This document shows positions 47,885 to 57,010 of a stretch of 64,000 bases of DNA, in pieces (the stretch's first letter is position 1; every line of letters begins with the position of its first letter). Below the pieces are notes generated by a model, which searched no databases, was not told the DNA's origin, and worked only from the letters and a program-made list of their open reading frames with translations. Origin of the DNA: Henriciella sp. (GTDB lineage Bacteria; Pseudomonadota; Alphaproteobacteria; Caulobacterales; Hyphomonadaceae); assembly GCF_029936995.1 (NCBI RefSeq), contig NZ_JAPYRE010000002.1, positions 186,001 to 250,000 on the forward strand. Reading direction: 5' to 3'. The position numbers and the translations under genes are program-made.

Positions 47885-49318
47885 ATGCGTTTCCTGTCTT
47901 CTGTCTGTCTGGCCGGCCTGTTCGCCGTTAGCGCAATGCCTTCGGCTGCGGACCCTGCGAATGAAACCGCGCTCAACATGGTCGAGCAGAAAAGCGAATT
48001 GACGCAGGACCTCGCCACGAAACTCTGGGAATGGTCTGAGGTTGGCTACCAGGAAACGAAATCGTCTGGCCTCTTGCAGGAGACACTGGCCGGCGCAGGT
48101 TTTGAGGTCGAGGCTGGTGTCGCCGATATTCCGACGGCCTTTATCGCGGAATATGGTTCGGGTGAGCCGGTCATTGCGATTCTGGCAGAGTTTGATGCCC
48201 TGCCGGGGATCAACCAGAGCAAGGCGCCGACGCGAGAGCAGGTCAGCAACAAGCATGCCGGTCAAGCGTGTGGCCACAACCTCTTCGGGGCCGGCTCGGT
48301 CTCTGCGGCCATTTCAATTCGTGACTGGCTCGAGCAGACCGGGACCGAAGGCACGATCCGCGTTTACGGCACACCCGCTGAAGAAGGCGGCAGTGGCAAG
48401 GTCTATATGACGCGCGCCGGGCTTTTCGATGATGTCGATATTGCCATGCACTGGCACCCCGGTGATGAGAACTCGGCAGCAGCGAACACATCTCTGGCCA
48501 ACCGTTCGGCGAAATTCCGCTTTACTGGTGTGTCGGCCCATGCCGCAGGCGCGCCAGAGCGCGGGCGCTCTGCGCTCGACGGGGTGGAGGCCATGAACAT
48601 GATGGCCAACATGATGCACGAGCACATGCCGCAGGATGCGCGTATGCACTACGTCATCACGGCGGGCGGCAATGCGCCTAACGTCGTGCCGGACTTTGCG
48701 GAAGTCTTCTATTATGTCCGCCATCCCGATGCTTCGGGCGTCGAGGACCTCTGGACACGTCTGGAAGATGCAGCCGAGGGCGCAGCGCAGGGCACTGGAA
48801 CAGAGGTCGAGTGGGAGGTCATCCATGGCAACAACCCGCTACTGGTCAATGAGCCTCTGGCCCGGATGATGGATGACAAGCTGCGCGAAGTTGGCGGCGT
48901 TGAATACAATGCCGAGGAACAGGCCTATGCCGAGCAGCTTGCGAGTTCTTTCGATAATCCGGATCTGAAGCTTGGCTCTGAGGATGAAATCCAGCCTTTC
49001 GAGATTTCACTCGGCTACGGGTCGACCGATGTGGGTGATGTATCCTGGGCTGTGCCCACCGTCGGCCTGCGCACCGCGACATGGGTGCCGGGGACATCCG
49101 CTCACAGCTGGCAGGCGGTCGCCGCCAGCGGCATGTCCATCGGACACAAGGGCGCGCAGGTTGCTGCCAAAACACTGACGCTTGCCGCCATCGAGCTTTA
49201 CCAGAACGAAGAGCTCGTCGAGACGGCCTGGGACCAGTTCGAGGAAAAACGTGGCCCGGATTACGAGTACAAGTCCCTCCTCGGGGACCGTGAGCCGCCG
49301 CTTGATTACCGCAAATAA
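47885..49318 (+). CDS. Exported M20 amidohydrolase, AbgB-like
   Basis: A 477-residue metallopeptidase resembling p-aminobenzoyl-glutamate hydrolase subunit B. Signal peptide MRFLSSVCLAGLFAVSAMP with cleavage near AA. Metal-site motifs: ILAEFDALPG, QACGHNLFGAG, GTPAEEGGSGK, and IAMHWHPGD. The dimerisation-type segment is GVSAHAAGAPERG. Substrate unknown. It lies between hisB and hisH on the opposite strand, splitting the his genes. A hairpin follows the stop codon. Confidence 0.85.
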   Translation: MRFLSSVCLAGLFAVSAMPSAADPANETALNMVEQKSELTQDLATKLWEWSEVGYQETKSSGLLQETLAGAGFEVEAGVADIPTAFIAEYGSGEPVIAILAEFDALPGINQSKAPTREQVSNKHAGQACGHNLFGAGSVSAAISIRDWLEQTGTEGTIRVYGTPAEEGGSGKVYMTRAGLFDDVDIAMHWHPGDENSAAANTSLANRSAKFRFTGVSAHAAGAPERGRSALDGVEAMNMMANMMHEHMPQDARMHYVITAGGNAPNVVPDFAEVFYYVRHPDASGVEDLWTRLEDAAEGAAQGTGTEVEWEVIHGNNPLLVNEPLARMMDDKLREVGGVEYNAEEQAYAEQLASSFDNPDLKLGSEDEIQPFEISLGYGSTDVGDVSWAVPTVGLRTATWVPGTSAHSWQAVAASGMSIGHKGAQVAAKTLTLAAIELYQNEELVETAWDQFEEKRGPDYEYKSLLGDREPPLDYRK

Positions 49319-49325
49319 GACCGTG

Positions 49326-49349
49326 CGGGGCGCATGAGAGTGCGCCCCG
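49326..49349 (+). terminator. Hairpin after the amidohydrolase
   Basis: CGGGGCGCA, six bases (TGAGAG), TGCGCCCCG: a perfect 9-bp GC stem, 7 bp after the stop codon. No T-run follows, so it may be a weak or Rho-assisted terminator. It argues against a start at 49334 for the next gene, which would fall in the stem. Confidence 0.55.
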
Positions 49350-49378
49350 TTCCCTCCATCAATATAGAGCATCTGGCG

Positions 49379-49732
49379 ATGACTGCTTTCAGGGTTCTGC
49401 TTGTCGCCCTCTGGGTGGGGCTTGCCGTTTATACTGGCATCGTGATTGCGCGGGAGGGGATGAACCTGCTACCAATCTTTTTCGGTGACATGGCAAAACT
49501 GATCTGGCCCGGTCAGTTCAATCTAGACTTTCTGTGCTTCCTGGTCCTGTCAGCGCTCTGGACGGCGTGGCGGAATGGCTTTTCTGCCGCAGGCCTGGGG
49601 CTGAGTGTGCCCGCCTTTTTTGGCGGTGCGGGATTCTTGCTGCCCTACCTCTTTGTCCTGAGCCTTCACGCGCGCGGTGACATGAAGAAAGTGCTTCTCG
49701 GCATCCACGCCAGGAGAGATATACCGGAATAG
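49379..49732 (+). CDS. Small three-helix membrane protein
   Basis: About 117 residues with three hydrophobic segments: LLVALWVGLAVYTGIVIA, LDFLCFLVLSALW, and AFFGGAGFLLPYLFVLSL. I do not recognise the family. ATG at 49379 is the first ATG after the hairpin; no strong ribosome site is visible. The C-terminus (KKVLLGIHARRD) is basic, so it is probably cytoplasmic. It ends 6 bp from convergent hisB. Confidence 0.6.
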   Translation: MTAFRVLLVALWVGLAVYTGIVIAREGMNLLPIFFGDMAKLIWPGQFNLDFLCFLVLSALWTAWRNGFSAAGLGLSVPAFFGGAGFLLPYLFVLSLHARGDMKKVLLGIHARRDIPE

Positions 49733-49738
49733 GCGGTG

Positions 49739-50335
49739 CTACAGGCTGCCCTTGGTGGAGGCCGGCTTGCCTTGCAGGCGCGCGTCGGCACTCACCGCCA
49801 TGCGGAGCGCCCGCGCGGTCGCCTTGAAGCAGCTCTCGGCGATGTGGTGATTGTTCTCGCCGTAGAGATTTTCGATGTGCAGGCACATTCCGCCATTACC
49901 GGCGAGTGCGTGGAAGAATTCCTTGAACAGCTCAGTGTCGAGATCACCGACCTTGTCGCGGCGAAAATCGACCCGCCATACAAGATAGGGCCGCTTGCAC
50001 AGGTCGATCGAGGCGCGGCTCAGCGTTTCGTCCATCGGGATATAGGCGTGGCCGAACCGTGTGATGCCAGCAAAGTCACCCAGTGCCTGCTTGATGGCCT
50101 GACCTATGACAATGCCTGTATCCTCGACGGTATGATGGGCATCAATGTGCAGGTCGCCTTTCGCTTTCACGTCGAGATCGATGAAGCTGTGGCGCGACAG
50201 TGAATCAAGCATATGATCGAAAAAACCGACGCCTGTTTCGATGTCGGCCTTGCCCGTTCCGTCGAGATTAACGGTAACGGTAATGTCGGTTTCCCGCGTC
50301 GTGCGCGTGATTGTGGCGGTGCGTGCATCAGTCAT
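49739..50335 (-). CDS. hisB: Imidazoleglycerol-phosphate dehydratase
   Basis: Dehydratase of histidine synthesis, monofunctional as in other Alphaproteobacteria (no phosphatase domain). The 198-residue protein has [18 protein letters not shown], and ENNHHIAES (metal-binding histidines). It is separated from hisH by two opposite-strand genes. Confidence 0.95.
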   Translation of the reverse strand: MTDARTATITRTTRETDITVTVNLDGTGKADIETGVGFFDHMLDSLSRHSFIDLDVKAKGDLHIDAHHTVEDTGIVIGQAIKQALGDFAGITRFGHAYIPMDETLSRASIDLCKRPYLVWRVDFRRDKVGDLDTELFKEFFHALAGNGGMCLHIENLYGENNHHIAESCFKATARALRMAVSADARLQGKPASTKGSL

Positions 50336-50376
50336 GGGGCCATCACATAGGTTGTCCTGACCTGAAGAGCTAGACC

Positions 50377-50395
50377 GAATTCATTCACGGAATTC
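50377..50395. promoter_or_regulatory. Paired GAATTC repeats before the GGDEF/EAL gene
   Basis: GAATTC, seven bases, GAATTC in the 137-bp gap between hisB and the divergent c-di-GMP gene. It could be a regulator site, but six-base palindromes can pair by chance. No other signal is clear in this gap. Confidence 0.2.
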
Positions 50396-50472
50396 TAAAG
50401 TTTAGCCGCCAGACGTAACATGGGTTAATTTTTTTGATGGGCTGAACGGGTCCAAGGTAAGGTCTGTAGACC

Positions 50473-52452
50473 GTGGATAAACTAAGCCGCACGTTTGCCA
50501 AGACGCGCTTCGCGACCGCGCTGCCGCTCGCTGCGGCATTGCTGGCCGCAATGCTGGCGGTCCTGTTTATAACAATCTTTTCCATTGCAGCTGAAGCCCG
50601 CTCCATTCGTCTTTCAGACCGGGCAGCGCAGCAAATGGCGGAAGCGGTGTCTGTCGAGCTCCAGAATGGAGACACGGCCGCAGTCAGGACGATCGTCGAA
50701 ACCGCTGCGCCGGAAACGGCCCTCATTACGGATGGCACTGGTGCGGTGATCGCGGGTGCTGAAAACCGGGCTCTGCTCACAGAAGGCCGGAAATACCCGC
50801 TGGTGCAAAACGGCGAAGAGATCGGCCTGCTGCATGCCGGGCGGATCGTCCAGGGCGGCCTGCCCCTGCCGCTTCCCGCACTTCTGGCGTCAACGCTTTT
50901 CATAACCGGCCTTGCCTACTGGCTTGCCAATTATTTTGCGGGCCTTGCGAGTTCCCAGCTCATGGAGATCAATTCAACTCTCAAGCGGATGAGTGCGGGC
51001 CGGGCATCAAGATCAAAGGATACGCCTCTTGTGTTCGAGGAATTCCGCTCTCTGAGGGCTGAACTCGTGCGCAGTTTTCACAGGCTGAAGGGGGAAAACC
51101 GTCGCCTGTCCCAGGCCGCCTATAGCGATGAGCGTACCGGACTCGGCAATGCTGCGCGCCTGACAAACCAGCTGACCGAGTTCATCTCCCGCTGCTCTTT
51201 TGAGGAACCGGCTGCCTACATCCTGATTGAGGCTGAGGGTTTTCAGACTTACTCCGATGCCCAGAGCACGCTCCTGCCCAATGATGTCCATGCGGCCATG
51301 GCCCGCCGGATTTCGCAGTTTGTCGCCGCGCTGGAGGAAGAATTCTCCATGCCGTCCGGAAGCTGGCCGGTCTTTGCCCTTCAGTCGGATGAATTTGCCA
51401 TCGTCGTCGACCGTCTTGGTGCGCGAGGCGATGTCATGCGCTTTGTTCGCCGCCTCTTGGAGGCATTGCGCCAGCCCTATGATATTGCCGGTCAGACCAT
51501 ACGGCTCTCACCCTGTGCCGGGATCGCGATTCTGCCGGAAGATGGCCAGTCCCCCCTGGAGGTTCGCAAGCGCGCTGAATCGGCACTTTACCAGGCCCGG
51601 CGCAGTGAGGACCTGAACTTCCAGTTCTATTCGCCGAAGTTCGACCGGCAGGCCGCGGCTCGCAAACGGCTGGAGTCGGAAGTGCGTGCGGCTGTTGAAG
51701 CCAACAGGTTTGTGCCGGTTTTCCAGCCAAAAGTGGACCTCAGAACAGGACGGATCGTCGGCTCAGAGGCACTTGCCAGATGGAAGCTGGAAAGCGGGCG
51801 CATTGTATCGCCGAATGTGTTCATCCCCGTCGCTGAGTCCATGGGGCTCATTTCCCGCATCGGCATGCAGATAACAGAGCAGGCCTGTCACGCCGCAGCC
51901 CGCTGGCACCGGGAGGGCTTCAGGGACGTATCGGTGGCAGTGAACGTTTCGCCATTGCAGTTTGAATCCGATGACCTTGGGGCGATGATCATCAACGCCA
52001 TGAGCGAGGCGGGGCTGCCGCCAAAACTCATGCAGCTGGAAATTACCGAGAGCGTCGCTGTTTCCGATCCTGACCGTCTGCGTGATGTCATCAGCCCGCT
52101 GAAGAGCATGGGTGTGAGGCTGGCGATGGATGATTTCGGGACCGGCCATTCGAACCTGTCGCTGCTCGGACGACTGCCCTTCGACGTCTTCAAGATCGAC
52201 CGGAGCTTCATTTCCAGCCTGTACACGGACAAGCAGGCGCCTGCGATTGTCGAGATGATCCTTGGGATGGCCGAAACGCTCGGCATGGAAACAGTGGCTG
52301 AAGGCGTCGAGACCGAAGCACAGGAAAAATTCCTGCGTCATCGCGGATGTGACCAGTACCAGGGCTATTTCTATAGCCCGCCAGTGTCCCTGGAAAAATT
52401 CCTCGAAATGCTGGTGAAGGACCAGGACTGTTCGTCTGCCAATGCAGGCTGA
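50473..52452 (+). CDS. Membrane GGDEF/EAL protein, probable c-di-GMP phosphodiesterase
   Basis: 659 residues. Two transmembrane helices (about 15-38 and 136-157) flank a periplasmic sensor region of roughly 95 residues. The GGDEF domain is degenerate: its signature reads QSDEF at residues 304-308, so cyclase activity is unlikely. The EAL domain (from about residue 400) keeps EALARW (432), VNVSPLQF, LEITES, DDFGTGHSN, KIDRSF, AEGVETEAQ and QGYFYSPP, so phosphodiesterase activity is likely. GTG start. Upstream of hslV. Confidence 0.87.
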   Translation: MDKLSRTFAKTRFATALPLAAALLAAMLAVLFITIFSIAAEARSIRLSDRAAQQMAEAVSVELQNGDTAAVRTIVETAAPETALITDGTGAVIAGAENRALLTEGRKYPLVQNGEEIGLLHAGRIVQGGLPLPLPALLASTLFITGLAYWLANYFAGLASSQLMEINSTLKRMSAGRASRSKDTPLVFEEFRSLRAELVRSFHRLKGENRRLSQAAYSDERTGLGNAARLTNQLTEFISRCSFEEPAAYILIEAEGFQTYSDAQSTLLPNDVHAAMARRISQFVAALEEEFSMPSGSWPVFALQSDEFAIVVDRLGARGDVMRFVRRLLEALRQPYDIAGQTIRLSPCAGIAILPEDGQSPLEVRKRAESALYQARRSEDLNFQFYSPKFDRQAAARKRLESEVRAAVEANRFVPVFQPKVDLRTGRIVGSEALARWKLESGRIVSPNVFIPVAESMGLISRIGMQITEQACHAAARWHREGFRDVSVAVNVSPLQFESDDLGAMIINAMSEAGLPPKLMQLEITESVAVSDPDRLRDVISPLKSMGVRLAMDDFGTGHSNLSLLGRLPFDVFKIDRSFISSLYTDKQAPAIVEMILGMAETLGMETVAEGVETEAQEKFLRHRGCDQYQGYFYSPPVSLEKFLEMLVKDQDCSSANAG

Positions 52453-52482
52453 TCACAGCCGGGCCTTGCGAACGGGCTGCGG

Positions 52483-53067
52483 GTGCGCCACATCACTTTC
52501 GTGACAGATCAGAACGCTTCAAACTCATCCCTGTGGCACGGCACGACCATTCTCGCCGTGCGCACAGGTGACAAGGTCGTGATCCTGAGCGATGGCCAGG
52601 TGTCGATGGGACAGACCGTCATGAAGGGCAACGCCCGCAAGGTGCGCCGCCTCGGTGATGGACAGATCCTCGCCGGGTTTGCAGGCGCGACGGCGGATGC
52701 TTTCACGCTTTTCGAGCGTCTTGAACAGAAACTTGAGCGCTTTCCCAACCAGCTTCAGCGCGCTGCTGTCGAACTGGCCAAGGACTGGCGCACCGAAAAA
52801 TACCTGCAGAAGCTGGAGGCGCTGCTGATCGTTGCTGACAAGGAGGCGACCCTGGTGATCACCGGGGCGGGCGATGTGCTTGAGCCGGAGCATAATGTCG
52901 TCGCGGTCGGCTCTGGCGGCAATTACGCCCTGGCGGCCGCACGCGCTCTTTACGGCTACGAGAAAGATGCCGAAGCGCTTGGCCGCAGGGCGATGGAGAT
53001 CGCAGCCGACATATGTGTCTACACGAATTCAAACTTTTCGATTGAAACCCTGGATGTGAACAGCTGA
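52483..53067 (+). CDS. hslV: ATP-dependent protease HslV (ClpQ) subunit
   Basis: Peptidase of the HslVU proteasome-like protease. After a propeptide ending WHG, the catalytic N-terminal Thr of the mature enzyme is T21 (TTILAV). Motifs: [17 protein letters not shown]. Start is GTG at 52483, with an in-frame GTG at 52501 as alternative; neither has a strong ribosome site. It overlaps hslU by 1 bp (TGATG). Confidence 0.95.
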   Translation: MRHITFVTDQNASNSSLWHGTTILAVRTGDKVVILSDGQVSMGQTVMKGNARKVRRLGDGQILAGFAGATADAFTLFERLEQKLERFPNQLQRAAVELAKDWRTEKYLQKLEALLIVADKEATLVITGAGDVLEPEHNVVAVGSGGNYALAAARALYGYEKDAEALGRRAMEIAADICVYTNSNFSIETLDVNS

Positions 53068-54371
53068 TGGACGTTCTGACCCCAAAGGAAATTGTTGCAG
53101 AGCTGGACCGTCACATAGTCGGTCAGGCCGATGCCAAACGTGCTGTAGCGCTTGCCCTGCGCAATCGCTGGCGCCGCAAGGAAGCGCCGGAAGAGCTGCG
53201 CGAGGAGATCACACCCAAGAATATCCTGATGATCGGGCCGACAGGCGTCGGCAAGACCGAAGTCTCCCGCCGCCTCGCCAAGCTTGCCAATGCGCCCTTC
53301 CTCAAGATCGAGGCAACCAAGTTTACCGAGGTTGGCTATGTCGGCCGTGATGTCGAGCAGATTGTCCGTGACCTGGTTGAGTCTGCCGTTGGCATGGTCA
53401 AGTCCCAGCGCCGCAAACAGGTTGAGGAACAGGCCCGCGAGGCCGCAGAGAACAGGTTGCTCGATTCCCTTGTCGGTGAGGACGCCCAGACCTCCACGCG
53501 CGAGGTCTTCCGCCGCAAGCTGCGGGATGGCGAGCTGGATGACCGCGATATTGATATTGAGCTGGCCGATACCGGCAATCCCATGCCGATGATGGACATG
53601 CCGGGGGGCGGTGGCTCTATGGGCATGGTCAATCTTGGCGACCTGCTCGGCAAGGCGATGGGCGGACGAACCAAACGTGTCCGTACGACCGTTCGTGATG
53701 CCTACAAGCCACTGATCGGCGAAGAAGCTGACAAGCTGATCGATGAAGAGAGTGTGACCCGCGAAGCGATCCGGCTGGTCGAATCCGACGGGATCGTATT
53801 TCTGGACGAGATCGACAAGGTCGCTGGCGCGAGCCAGAAGAGCGGGGCCGATGTAAGCCGTGAAGGCGTACAGCGTGACCTGTTGCCGCTCATCGAGGGG
53901 ACGACGGTCTCCACGCGCCGCGGGCCGGTGCGCACAGACCACATCCTCTTCATTGCCTCCGGCGCGTTCCACGTTTCGAAACCGTCTGACCTGCTTCCGG
54001 AATTACAGGGGCGCCTGCCAATCCGCGTGGAGCTGCGTGCGCTCACGCGGGATGACATGCGCCGCATCCTGGTTGAACCGGAAGCCTCTCTCATCAAGCA
54101 GCACGAAGCGCTGATGAATTCCGAAGGCGTGACGCTGGTTTTCGAGGATGCCGCAATAGATGCACTTGCCGACATTGCCGTGAAGGTCAACGACACGGTG
54201 GAAAACATCGGCGCCCGTCGTCTTCAGACCGTTCTTGAGCGCCTGCTGGACGAAATCAGTTTTACCGCACCGGACCGCTCAGGCGAGACCGTGACGATTA
54301 CGGCGGATTACGTAGAGGCCCAGCTGGCCGACCTTGCAGGCAATTCCGACCTGTCAAAGTTCATTCTGTAG
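53067..54371 (+). CDS. hslU: ATP-dependent protease ATPase HslU
   Basis: AAA+ unfoldase of HslVU. Walker [25 protein letters not shown] (pore region), Walker B FLDEIDK, and the intermediate I domain with a Gly/Met-rich tract (about residues 173-190). 434 residues, ending in family-typical KFIL. The start is coupled to hslV. The last 11 bp overlap the convergent HxlR gene. Confidence 0.97.
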   Translation: MDVLTPKEIVAELDRHIVGQADAKRAVALALRNRWRRKEAPEELREEITPKNILMIGPTGVGKTEVSRRLAKLANAPFLKIEATKFTEVGYVGRDVEQIVRDLVESAVGMVKSQRRKQVEEQAREAAENRLLDSLVGEDAQTSTREVFRRKLRDGELDDRDIDIELADTGNPMPMMDMPGGGGSMGMVNLGDLLGKAMGGRTKRVRTTVRDAYKPLIGEEADKLIDEESVTREAIRLVESDGIVFLDEIDKVAGASQKSGADVSREGVQRDLLPLIEGTTVSTRRGPVRTDHILFIASGAFHVSKPSDLLPELQGRLPIRVELRALTRDDMRRILVEPEASLIKQHEALMNSEGVTLVFEDAAIDALADIAVKVNDTVENIGARRLQTVLERLLDEISFTAPDRSGETVTITADYVEAQLADLAGNSDLSKFIL

Positions 54372-54708
54372 CCGGGGCCGCAGCACGGCGAACCGGCAGG
54401 TGTTTCTTGCCCCAGTCGCGAAAAGCGGCAAGTGCCGGCCCGAACTCCCGGCCCTTTTCGGTGAGCACATAGGCGTGGCGCACGGGGCGGCTCTGATAAG
54501 GGCGGCGCTCCAGGATACCGGCCTCGACGAGACGCTTCAGCCGGCTCGAGATGATGTGTCGGGTCGCGCCTGTATTCTCGGCGAATTCCTCGAATTTCGA
54601 GAAGCCGAGAAAACAATCCCGCAGAATAAGAAGGGTCCACCGGTCCCCGACCAGGGTGAGTGTGCGCGCAACCGGGCACCAGTTTTCTTCAAGATCTGTC
54701 CATTTCAT
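54361..54708 (-). CDS. HxlR-family transcriptional regulator
   Basis: A 115-residue winged-helix regulator with the HxlR pattern: [16 protein letters not shown] (with a conserved Cys near the N-terminus, often redox-sensing), [17 protein letters not shown], and [16 protein letters not shown]. It is divergent from a short-chain dehydrogenase gene across a 53-bp gap, so it probably controls that gene and the next one. Confidence 0.88.
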   Translation of the reverse strand: MKWTDLEENWCPVARTLTLVGDRWTLLILRDCFLGFSKFEEFAENTGATRHIISSRLKRLVEAGILERRPYQSRPVRHAYVLTEKGREFGPALAAFRDWGKKHLPVRRAAAPATE

Positions 54709-54761
54709 GATTGCAACATAGACTGATTTGCGTAGGTTCCAAATAGGAATGGAGCAAGTTC

Positions 54762-55484
54762 ATGAAGCCAGTTGCAATTATTATAGGCGCCGGCGACGCC
54801 ACAGGAGGCGCGATCGCGCGGCGATTTGCGCGCGGCGGCTACCGGTCGATATGTGTCAGGCGGACGCAAGAATCCGGCGAGCCGCTGGCGGCCGACATAA
54901 GGGCGAACGGACATGATGCCGAGGCGGTCGGCTGTGATGCACGGTCGGAAGAGGCGATGACGGCCCTGTTTGACCGGGCTGAAGCGGAATTCGGGCCAGT
55001 CGAGGTCGTGGTTTTCAATATTGGCGCGAACGTTCATTTCAAGATCACTGAGACGACGGCACGCGTCTATCGCAAGGTGTGGGAAATGGCGGCCTTTGCT
55101 GGTTTCCTTGCCGGGCGCGAAGCCGCCCGTGTAATGGAGCCGCGCGGGGCGGGGACGATCCTGTTTACCGGCGCGACCGCGTCAGTGCGGGGCGGGGCCG
55201 GCTTTTCGGCTTTTGCCGGTGCCAAGTTTGCCCTGCGCGCCCTTGCCCAGTCCATGGCGCGGGAGCTTGGCCCCAAAGGCATACATGTCGCGCACTGCAT
55301 CATAGATGGCGCGATTGATACGGCCTTCATCCGGGACAATTTTCCGGAGCGGTACGCGCTGAAGAACCAGGACGGGATCCTTGATCCCGATGCTATCGCA
55401 GAGAGCTACTGGATGCTCCACCAGCAACCCCGAAGTGCCTGGACCCAGGAGCTTGACCTGAGGCCGTGGATAGAAACATTCTAA
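54762..55484 (+). CDS. Atypical short-chain dehydrogenase
   Basis: A 240-residue Rossmann protein (IIGAGDATGGAIARRFA near the N-terminus, FNIGAN in the middle). The usual catalytic YxxxK is FAGAK here, with Phe151 replacing Tyr and K155 kept. It may be non-catalytic, use another residue, or have a different role. Related alphaproteobacterial proteins, as I recall them, share this change. A 29-bp gap separates it from the isomerase-like gene, with which it is likely co-transcribed. Confidence 0.78.
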   Translation: MKPVAIIIGAGDATGGAIARRFARGGYRSICVRRTQESGEPLAADIRANGHDAEAVGCDARSEEAMTALFDRAEAEFGPVEVVVFNIGANVHFKITETTARVYRKVWEMAAFAGFLAGREAARVMEPRGAGTILFTGATASVRGGAGFSAFAGAKFALRALAQSMARELGPKGIHVAHCIIDGAIDTAFIRDNFPERYALKNQDGILDPDAIAESYWMLHQQPRSAWTQELDLRPWIETF

Positions 55485-55513
55485 TTTGGAACTTACAGGG
55501 AGAGGAGGTCGTG

Positions 55514-56113
55514 ATGGCCAGAACACTGGAATTCTTTTTCGATTTCATAAGTCCGTTTTCATATGTCGCCTGGCATGCGCTGCCGCATCACCTGGACACT
55601 GCCGAGAGTGACATCGCCTACCGCCCGGCATTTCTGGGTGCGGTGATGCAGACCACAGGCAACCGTCCGCCCGCGACTGTCCCGGCCAAGGGGGCCTATA
55701 TGACACGGGACATCGAGCGGTGTTGCCAGCGCTATGGCATTGCATACCGGATGAATCCGAATTTCCCGATGATGAATACAAGACCCGTTCTGCGCGCAGC
55801 CTGCGGTCTGGCTGATGCGCCCGCAGAGCAGGTAAGGTTCATAGATACGATATTTCACCATGTCTGGGCGGCATCGGAGCCGCTGAAGACCGATGACCTT
55901 GAGCAGGTGGCAGCCGTCTGTGAAGCGGCCGGGTTGGATGGTGCCCGTATGGTGGCCTTGAGTGAAAATGAAGATGCAAAGGCTAGGATGAAAGCCAACA
56001 CCGACGAGGCTATCTCTCGTGGAGCTTTCGGCATGCCGAGTTTCTTCGTTGGCGAAGACCTGTTCTTCGGCCATGACAGGCTGGATTACGCAATCGAGGC
56101 CATGCGCGCGTAA
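55514..56113 (+). CDS. HCCA isomerase / DsbA-like (kappa-GST family) protein
   Basis: A 199-residue DsbA-superfamily protein resembling 2-hydroxychromene-2-carboxylate isomerase. The active-site region reads FDFISPFSYVAW, with a Ser in the isomerase-like position and no CxxC. The C-terminal GAFGMPSFFVGEDLFFGHDR motif is family-typical. ATG at 55514 has GGAGAGGAGG just upstream. With the SDR and HxlR gene it forms a small divergent module. Confidence 0.82.
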   Translation: MARTLEFFFDFISPFSYVAWHALPHHLDTAESDIAYRPAFLGAVMQTTGNRPPATVPAKGAYMTRDIERCCQRYGIAYRMNPNFPMMNTRPVLRAACGLADAPAEQVRFIDTIFHHVWAASEPLKTDDLEQVAAVCEAAGLDGARMVALSENEDAKARMKANTDEAISRGAFGMPSFFVGEDLFFGHDRLDYAIEAMRA

Positions 56114-56153
56114 TTCGGGGGCTGATATGAGGCTGACGGGGCGCGCAGTGTGG

Positions 56154-56897
56154 TCACTTCTGCCGCGCGGCCTGCTGGATCAGCACCTGACTGATAACGG
56201 CCTTGATGGTCGCGGCCGTGAATGGCTTCTGGATGAGGTAGGCGGGCTCGCCACTGATGCCCCTGAGGAGTTTCTGCGGATAGGCCGTTATGAAAATGGT
56301 GGGCGTACCGGTCTGGTTTGTGATTTCGCTGCAGGCCTCTGCGCCTGAAGATCCATCCGCCAGCATGATGTCGGCTAGCAGGAGATCCGGTGCCTCCTGT
56401 TTACAGGCCGCAATTGCCGCCTGGCTTGTTGCGGCGGTGCCCAGGACCTGATGCCCCATACCGCGCACGGTCTGGGCAATATGCGCAGCAACAAGGGGTT
56501 CGTCCTCGATGATGAATACTTTGCGCGGTCCTGCAGAAAGAAGCGCCTTCTCCGCAGAGACGAGGAGGTCATCGACCTCACCACCATGCTTTTTCATGAT
56601 CGCGGCTGTTTCGTCAGTAGAAAAACCCTCCAGAGCCGTGAGCAGGAGCGCGCGGCGGGGGTCCGAGGCCAGCAGGCGGACTTCGTGGCGCGGCTGGCGT
56701 GTAGGCAGGGTCGTCAGGTAAGCGTCCAGCCGTGCGAACAGGGCCAGCCGGTCCATATTCAGAACGATATCCTGTGGCAGGGACTCAAGCAGGGCATCAA
56801 CAAGTTTGTCGCCCATCGTCTGCTGGCCGATGACCGCCCGGGCATACCGCCTCAGGAATGCAATGTCGCTTTCTGCCTGCTGGTTCTCGCTCAACAC
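56154..56897 (-). CDS. phyR: General stress response regulator PhyR
   Basis: An anti-anti-sigma factor with an N-terminal sigma-factor-like region (about 1-110) and a C-terminal receiver domain (E131-D132 acid pocket, phospho-acceptor D176 in LLADIML, K in LIQKPFT). When phosphorylated, PhyR binds NepR and frees the sigma factor EcfG. No nepR, ecfG or kinase gene lies next to it here. An EcfG-type promoter stands upstream, consistent with self-amplification. Confidence 0.9.
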   Translation of the reverse strand: MLSENQQAESDIAFLRRYARAVIGQQTMGDKLVDALLESLPQDIVLNMDRLALFARLDAYLTTLPTRQPRHEVRLLASDPRRALLLTALEGFSTDETAAIMKKHGGEVDDLLVSAEKALLSAGPRKVFIIEDEPLVAAHIAQTVRGMGHQVLGTAATSQAAIAACKQEAPDLLLADIMLADGSSGAEACSEITNQTGTPTIFITAYPQKLLRGISGEPAYLIQKPFTAATIKAVISQVLIQQAARQK

Positions 56898-56972
56898 GGA
56901 TCCCTTCGACCCCCATTCTGGGAATCACCAATATGGGATGATGTCTAAACCCGTTAACCTTGACAGTATGCT

Positions 56973-56997
56973 AACCAACTGCAGTTGCAGCAGTTCC
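56973..56997 (-). promoter_or_regulatory. Predicted EcfG-type promoter of phyR
   Basis: GGAAC (minus strand, 56997 to 56993), 16 bases, then GGTT (56976 to 56973); the EcfG consensus is GGAAC-N16/17-CGTT, so only one base differs. It lies about 76-100 bp before the phyR start. The spacer contains a perfect 12-bp palindrome CAACTGCAGTTG (56976-56987). Confidence 0.6.
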
Positions 56998-57010
56998 GCC
57001 CGCGCGGACT

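Noticed and set aside
54715-54740. EcfG-like promoter (GGAAC-N17-TGTT) before the HxlR gene
   Set aside because: It would place the transcription start almost on the ATG and the -10 element has a mismatch; too weak to list.
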